Source: Hymenobacter frigidus
GTDB taxonomy: Bacteria; Bacteroidota; Bacteroidia; Cytophagales; Hymenobacteraceae
DNA: 64,000 nucleotides
Assembly (NCBI RefSeq): GCF_014640435.1
Contig: NZ_BMGY01000017.1
Span: 22,039-86,038, forward strand
Reading direction: 5' to 3'
Shown here: positions 59,373-64,000 of the stretch, piece by piece
Layout: each line of letters opens with the position of its first letter
Numbering within the stretch: the first letter of the stretch is position 1
Position numbers and translations under genes: made by a program
The notes under the pieces: generated by a model
The model's input: only the letters and a program-made list of their open reading frames with translations
What the model was told of the DNA's origin: nothing
The model's database searches: none

Positions 59373-61325
59373 ATGCAAGAAACCGTTCTCCCCGGCGCCA
59401 ACGCCCCTTATTCTGCGTTCATTTACGTCCTGATTCCGCTGTTGCCTTTCCTGGGTTTCCTGCTGAACGGGCTGCTGAACCGCAAGCTCTCCGGCACCAT
59501 GGCCGGCCTCATTGGCAGCGCCACTGTGCTGGGCTCGTTCCTGATTTCGGTGATGCTGTTTCTCGATTTTCAGTACCAGTACACCGTGCAGCTGTTCGAC
59601 TGGATTTCCGTCGGCTCGCTGCAAATCCCATTCCAGTACCAGATTGACCAGCTCAGCCTGATTATGCTGTTGCTGGTGACGGGCGTGGGCTTCCTGATTC
59701 ACGTGTACAGCATCGGCTACATGCACCACGACGAGAACGTGGGCAAGTTCTTTAGCTTCCTGAACCTATTCATTTTCAGCATGTTGGTGCTGGTGATGGG
59801 AGCCAACTTCGTCATCCTCTTTATTGGTTGGGAAGGTGTGGGCTTGTGTTCCTACCTGCTCATCGGCTTCTGGAACAAGAATACGGCCTACAACAACGCG
59901 GCCAAGAAAGCCTTCATTATCAACCGCATTGGCGACCTGGGATTTCTGCTCGGCATCTTCCTGATTTACCTCACCTTCAACTCGGTACAATACGCCGAGG
60001 TGTTCCAGAAGGCCAGCCTTGGCGATTTTGGCACTTATGGCGTGGGCATCTGCACGGCCATCACGCTGCTGCTGTTTGTAGGTGCTATGGGTAAATCGGC
60101 CCAGCTACCGCTCTACACCTGGCTGCCGGATGCTATGGCCGGCCCCACGCCGGTTTCGGCACTTATCCACGCCGCTACCATGGTCACGGCGGGTATTTAC
60201 ATGGTGCTGCGCGCCAACGTGCTGTTCACGCTCGCACCCGACACGCTGCAGGTGGTAGCCATTGTGGGCGCGGCCACGGCCCTGTTTGCTGCCACCATCG
60301 GTTTGGCGCAGAACGATATTAAGAAGGTGCTGGCTTACTCCACGGTGTCGCAGCTAGGGTATATGTTTTTGGCGCTGGGCGTGATGGGCTACTCCACTTC
60401 GCTGTTTCACGTTCTCACCCACGCGTTTTTCAAGGCCCTGATGTTCCTTGGGGCCGGCTCCGTCATTCACGCCATGAGCAATGAGCAGGACCTGCGCCGC
60501 ATGGGCGGCCTGCGCAAGGCGCTGCCCATTACGTTCGTCACCTTCCTTATCGGCTGTCTGGCCATTTCGGGCATTCCGCCGTTCTCGGGCTTTTTCTCTA
60601 AAGATGAAATCCTGGCGCACGCCTTTGAGCACAACAAAGTACTGTGGGCTATGGGGCTGCTCACGGCGTTTCTGACGGCGTTTTACATGTTCCGTTTGCT
60701 GTTCCTGGCCTTTTTTGGCGAGTTCCGGGGCACCGCCGAGCAGAAGCACCACTTGCACGAGTCACCGGCTTCGATGACCTTTCCGCTCATCATTCTGGCA
60801 ATTCTGGCGGCTGTGGGCGGCTTTATGGGTGCGCCCATGTTCACGGGAGGACATCACTACCTGGCCGAATATCTGGCCCCGATTTTTACCTATTCGCAAC
60901 GCCTTATGCCAGCGGTTTTTTCGGCTGAACCCGACCATAACACCGAGCTGATGCTGATGGGTCTATCGGTAGCGGCGGGCTTGCTGGGCATCATCCTAGC
61001 CTATGTATTCTACGTGGCGCGCGCACAGCGCCCGGCCGAGGATGAGGCGCACCGCTCGGCCCCCGAGAGCCTGGTATATCACAAGTATTACATCGATGAG
61101 CTGTACAACAACCTGTTCACGCGGCCAATTATGGGGCTATCATCGGGGCTCTACAAGTTCGTGGAAAACGGCGTTATCAACCCCGTTGTTGGTGCTTTTG
61201 GCCGCGCTGTGAATGGCGGCGGGCAACTGCTCCGCTACGTACAAACCGGGGCCGTAGAAACGTACCTGATTTTAATGGTAATCGGAATCGTGCTGATTCT
61301 GGGGTTGAATTTTAGCCGTTTCTAA
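59373..61325 (+). CDS. nuoL: NADH-quinone oxidoreductase subunit L
   Basis: NuoL is the distal antiporter-like subunit of Complex I, with a long lateral helix along the membrane arm. The 650 residues have about 16 membrane segments. Conserved motifs include FIGWEGVGLCSYLLIGFW, MGKSAQLPLYTWLPDAMAGP and VLAYSTVSQLGYMFLALG. It lies 113 nt after nuoK and ends without nuoM following. A disrupted lipoprotein gene follows instead. Confidence 0.96.
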   Translation: MQETVLPGANAPYSAFIYVLIPLLPFLGFLLNGLLNRKLSGTMAGLIGSATVLGSFLISVMLFLDFQYQYTVQLFDWISVGSLQIPFQYQIDQLSLIMLLLVTGVGFLIHVYSIGYMHHDENVGKFFSFLNLFIFSMLVLVMGANFVILFIGWEGVGLCSYLLIGFWNKNTAYNNAAKKAFIINRIGDLGFLLGIFLIYLTFNSVQYAEVFQKASLGDFGTYGVGICTAITLLLFVGAMGKSAQLPLYTWLPDAMAGPTPVSALIHAATMVTAGIYMVLRANVLFTLAPDTLQVVAIVGAATALFAATIGLAQNDIKKVLAYSTVSQLGYMFLALGVMGYSTSLFHVLTHAFFKALMFLGAGSVIHAMSNEQDLRRMGGLRKALPITFVTFLIGCLAISGIPPFSGFFSKDEILAHAFEHNKVLWAMGLLTAFLTAFYMFRLLFLAFFGEFRGTAEQKHHLHESPASMTFPLIILAILAAVGGFMGAPMFTGGHHYLAEYLAPIFTYSQRLMPAVFSAEPDHNTELMLMGLSVAAGLLGIILAYVFYVARAQRPAEDEAHRSAPESLVYHKYYIDELYNNLFTRPIMGLSSGLYKFVENGVINPVVGAFGRAVNGGGQLLRYVQTGAVETYLILMVIGIVLILGLNFSRF

Positions 61326-61359
61326 CCACTAGTCGCATATTTCTAATCACTTCCGCGAC

Positions 61360-61656
61360 ATGAAAGCATTTGTTGCGCACTTTCTTCTTATATCGACTTG
61401 CTGGGCAGCAGTAGCTTGTGCAAAAGGCACCCGCGACTAAGGGGTGGGCGAATGGAAGAATGCAGCTACCGATGCTGAGGTGCACACCTTTATCACCGAA
61501 GGCAAGCAGGACCTGGTGAGCAAGTACAACGAGGCGACCAGGAGCGTGCTGATTGACGATGAGATTCGTAAAGTCCCCGTGCTCTACGTACCCGATACCA
61601 ACGAAATAGTGGTTTCGGCAGGTGGGAAAAGTGAGAAGTTTACGCGAGTAAAATAA
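61360..61656 (+). pseudogene. Small lipoprotein gene interrupted by an in-frame stop
   Basis: From ATG 61360 the sequence encodes a lipoprotein signal (MKAFVAHFLLISTCWAAVAC) and AKGTRD, then a TAA at 61438-61440. The same frame continues without another stop for 72 codons, ending VSAGGKSEKFTRVK. The downstream part is a small domain (EVHTFITEGKQDLVSKYN, VPVLYVPDTNEIVVSAG). One substitution would restore a 98-residue lipoprotein. It may be a recent pseudogene, a sequencing error, or a site of readthrough. The family is not recognised. Confidence 0.7.
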
Positions 61657-62138
61657 CCTGGCAGTTTGACGAATGAGGCAGGCCTGACCCAATGGCTAAA
61701 TCCGTTTAGTGGTCAATGGTTATTGCGGGTTTCTGCCTTCTGACGGTGTCTATTCTGCCATATTGATGTAACTATGGCGGTTCCACGAACAATGTAGTGA
61801 CGCGACCCTTCGCGTCTGTGCGTCTAGGCGTCGAACAGTTCGGTGAGAACGGCGCGGCCCCGAAAACGCAAAGAGTCGCGTCGCTATGTGCTGTATACTA
61901 ATCTGAGAGCCGCTGTAAGGGGCTGCCGTTGAATTTGCCAGGCTAACCAAATTGGCGGGCGTCAAGCGCAACTGTTTATTTGAGATAATAGTCGTTATCA
62001 ATCGGTTCAAAGGATGTCAATAAAAGTGGAAGAGGTTAGAAGAGCAACTTTTTTAGATAAGTAAAGTATAGCAGCCTACCCAGTGCGGGCCGGAGGGTCG
62101 GCGCCGGATTTCGTTTCTATCTCTTCACCTCAAAAAGT
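61657..62138. other. Gene-free stretch of about 480 nt with a degenerate palindrome
   Basis: No convincing gene. GTAGTGACGCGACCCTTCGC at 61794 pairs imperfectly with GCAAAGAGTCGCGTCGCTAT at 61867-61886. This resembles the second palindrome family (47380-47491), but more diverged. Confidence 0.55.
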
Positions 62139-63734
62139 ATGCATCCAACACCTAACCTTCTGCGTGGTCTGGCGCTCGGGGCAATCATGCTAAGCATGGC
62201 GGCCTCGTCGGCTCAGGCCCAAACCGCTGACAGAAAGACGGCCCTCAGTGGTAATGTCGGCCTGTTGCAGTACCGTGGCAACATGGGAACCGATTTTTGG
62301 GACCGTTCCGAACCTGACCTGGAAGTAGGCGGCGGTGGTACTCTTAGCCGTTACCTGTCGCCAACGTTCGACGTGGCCCTGCTGGGCTACTATCAAACGT
62401 ATAAATTCAGCAGCGAAGTACGGGCCGGTGACAACTTTGAGGCGCGTGTCGGTATGGTGGATGTGGGCCTGAAGCTCAAACTCAACAACGGCAAGATTTT
62501 AAAAGAGGATTTCTTCATCCAGCCCTACTTGATGGGCGGCGGCGGTATGTTTTTGACGAACAGCCAGGGCCGCGCCAATGGCCGGAATTTTTTTAATCAA
62601 ATTCGCCGCCCTGAGGTATTCGCCTTGGCGGGTCTGCGATTCCGTCTCAGTGATGCCATATCGTTGGACCTGACCACCAGCCAGCACTATGCCTTTACCG
62701 AGCGGGTTGATAACCTCTACGGCAGCCCGAACGACAAGCTGTACGACCGGTTCCTGCTGCACCAGGCTGGTGTGACGGTAGCCTTCGGCAAGATGAAGGA
62801 CGAAGACAAAGACGGCGTATCGGACAAGAAGGATAAGTGCCCCGGCACTCCCGCCGGTGTGGCCGTGGACCCCACCGGTTGCCCCTTGGACAAGGACGGC
62901 GACGGTGTGCCCGATTACCAGGACAAGTGCCCCGACGTGAAAGGCCTGGCCGCCCTGCAAGGTTGCCCCGACCGTGACGGCGACGGCGTGACCGACCTGG
63001 ACGACAAATGCCCCGACGTGGCCGGTAAGGCTGAGCTGCAAGGCTGCCCCGATACGGACAACGACGGCGTAACTGATTTGGACGATAAGTGCCCCACCAC
63101 CCCTGCTGGCGTGAAAGTAGACGCCACTGGCTGCCCGCTTGACCGCGACGGCGATGGCGTGCCCGACTACCAGGACCGCTGCCCCGACCGTGCCGGCCCC
63201 GCCTCGAACAAAGGCTGCCCTGAGATTAAGGCTGAAACCAAGAAGCGCCTGTCGGAAGCCACGAAGTTTATCAACTTCGAATTCAACAAGGCGGTTCTGT
63301 TGCCTAGCTCGTACCCAACGTTGAAGGACTTGGCCGCCATCATGGCTGAGTACCCGGATTATAGCATGAGCATTGCTGGCCACACCGACAGCAAAGGCAG
63401 CGATGACTATAACCTGCGCTTGTCTTACGACCGGGCAGCATCGGCCCGGACGTACATGCTGAGCCAGAGTGTTCCAGCCGCCCGCATTGAATCGCGTGGC
63501 TACGGCGAGACCAAGCCCGTTGCCGATAATGCTACGGCCAAAGGCCAGGCAATGAATCGCCGCGTTGAGTTTGACCTCTATCTCACCGGCGACCCCAACT
63601 CGGCCGAAGTGAAGTACGGTGCTGCACCCACCATTGCGGAGCTGAAAGCAACTCCGGCAGGCGTGCCGACTGTGAAGAAGGCCCCCGCCAAAAAGGCTCC
63701 GGCCCGCAAGGCTCCGGTCCGCAAGCGCAAGTAA
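62139..63734 (+). CDS. OmpA-family protein with thrombospondin type 3 repeats
   Basis: The 531-residue protein has a signal peptide (AIMLSMAASSAQAQ), an N-terminal beta-barrel of about 200 residues, and five calcium-binding TSP3-like repeats at about 225-365 (DKDGDGVPDYQDKCPDVKG). A C-terminal OmpA peptidoglycan-binding domain follows (FNKAVLLPSSYPTLKDLA, SIAGHTDSKGSDDYNLRLS, GYGETKPVADNATAKGQAMN). It ends with a tail rich in Lys, Ala and Pro (KKAPAKKAPARKAPVRKRK). It probably anchors the outer membrane to the cell wall. A terminator follows. Confidence 0.93.
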   Translation: MHPTPNLLRGLALGAIMLSMAASSAQAQTADRKTALSGNVGLLQYRGNMGTDFWDRSEPDLEVGGGGTLSRYLSPTFDVALLGYYQTYKFSSEVRAGDNFEARVGMVDVGLKLKLNNGKILKEDFFIQPYLMGGGGMFLTNSQGRANGRNFFNQIRRPEVFALAGLRFRLSDAISLDLTTSQHYAFTERVDNLYGSPNDKLYDRFLLHQAGVTVAFGKMKDEDKDGVSDKKDKCPGTPAGVAVDPTGCPLDKDGDGVPDYQDKCPDVKGLAALQGCPDRDGDGVTDLDDKCPDVAGKAELQGCPDTDNDGVTDLDDKCPTTPAGVKVDATGCPLDRDGDGVPDYQDRCPDRAGPASNKGCPEIKAETKKRLSEATKFINFEFNKAVLLPSSYPTLKDLAAIMAEYPDYSMSIAGHTDSKGSDDYNLRLSYDRAASARTYMLSQSVPAARIESRGYGETKPVADNATAKGQAMNRRVEFDLYLTGDPNSAEVKYGAAPTIAELKATPAGVPTVKKAPAKKAPARKAPVRKRK

Positions 63735-63760
63735 GCCGCCCGCGCGGCAAGCGCTAAGTC

Positions 63761-63799
63761 AAAAAAACGGCCCGCTCGATGAGAGCGGGCTGTTTTTTT
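63761..63799 (+). terminator. Terminator after the OmpA-like gene
   Basis: GCCCGCTC pairs with GAGCGGGC, flanked by A7 and T7. Confidence 0.9.
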
Positions 63800-63907
63800 G
63801 TGGCTTAAGGAATGAGGCTGGTCCACTCTACCCTACTAAAAATCGGGCATAAAAACGGGAAGGTTCGACCTTTGTAGTTCCTCAACTGCCAAAAGCGCGC
63901 CCTTCCC

Positions 63908-64000
63908 GTGAAGCAATGCCTCGTTGCCAAAATCACGACCCTTTTGCATTCGGCACCGCTGGTGCGGAACCTGGCCTGCAAGAAGTTCATTGCCCGCTTC
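63908..64000 (+). mobile_element. Start of an IS transposase (partial at window edge)
   Basis: From GTG 63908 the 31 visible codons read VKQCLVAKITTLLHSAPLVR then NLACKKFIARF. This resembles the N-terminus of IS4-type DDE transposases in Bacteroidota. The left end of the element is probably between about 63820 and 63900, but no terminal repeat could be confirmed. The element continues beyond the window. Confidence 0.55.

Noticed and set aside
61750..62010. 86-codon minus-strand reading in the gene-free stretch before the OmpA-like gene
   Set aside because: It overlaps the degenerate palindrome and has no recognisable content.
63805..63990. Minus-strand reading at the right edge
   Set aside because: The plus strand there encodes the start of a transposase-like protein; the minus reading has no motif.

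Overview
The window is high-GC DNA from a member of the Bacteroidota. It is most likely a Hymenobacter-type organism (Cytophagales, Hymenobacteraceae), an inference from gene content rather than from a marker gene. The supporting signs are a type IX secretion pair (PorU, PorV), a secreted delta-60 repeat protein carrying a type IX sorting tail, many carboxypeptidase-regulatory-domain proteins, LytTR two-component signalling, weak or absent Shine-Dalgarno sites, and repeated TAnnTTTG promoter boxes placed about 10-60 nt before start codons. No rRNA, tRNA or CRISPR array was seen.

Layout. 1-4561 (minus): a cytochrome c maturation operon ccmB-ccmC-ccmD-ccmE, an unknown secreted protein, then ccmF cut by the window edge. 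CcmE is of the CxxxY type. 4656-9079 (minus): a TolB-propeller/outer-membrane-barrel protein and an FAD oxidoreductase. 9348-10771: a metallo-hydrolase and phosphatidylserine synthase. 10941-17706: porU, porV and a lone M16-like protein without catalytic residues. 17773-22161: NDH-2, a secreted regulatory-domain protein, an ArsR regulator, a ferredoxin-like protein and a BamA-like barrel. 22679-29973: purH, then the cell-shape cluster mreB-mreC-mreD-mrdA and a short-chain dehydrogenase. 30039-33818 (minus): a VanX-like dipeptidase, nuoN and nuoM. 34010-38936: a VOC protein, a GluQ-type synthetase without cysteines, endonuclease V, two overlapping DUF1990-like genes, a DUF3817 protein and a zinc alcohol dehydrogenase. 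39012-42486 (minus): the delta-60 protein and a 3'-5' exonuclease. 42847-55622: an outer-membrane receptor-like barrel, several carboxypeptidase-regulatory-domain proteins, a LytTR sensor/regulator pair and an ABC transporter whose permease is fused to an M1 aminopeptidase. 55944-58127 (minus): an SdpI/SdpR-like pair and an ECF sigma factor with a small membrane protein. 58170-58762: IS5-type transposase debris and a truncated gene. 58927-61325: nuoK and nuoL. 61360-63734: a lipoprotein gene interrupted by a stop codon, then an OmpA/TSP3 protein. 63908-end: the start of an IS transposase.

How the parts fit together. Several cell-envelope functions sit close to one another: type IX secretion with a probable substrate, elongasome genes, outer-membrane barrels and peptide-handling proteins. 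The respiratory Complex I membrane arm is split into nuoKL (plus strand) and nuoMN (minus strand) about 25 kb apart. Long perfect palindromic repeats of one family lie in at least four intergenic gaps, two of them inside the mre cluster, and a second palindrome family lies inside the LytTR operon.

The best candidates for an unusual system are the 42.8-54.3 kb receptor/LytTR/ABC-M1 cluster and the orphan SdpR/SdpI-like module with its operator-like palindrome. Neither can be proven from sequence alone.
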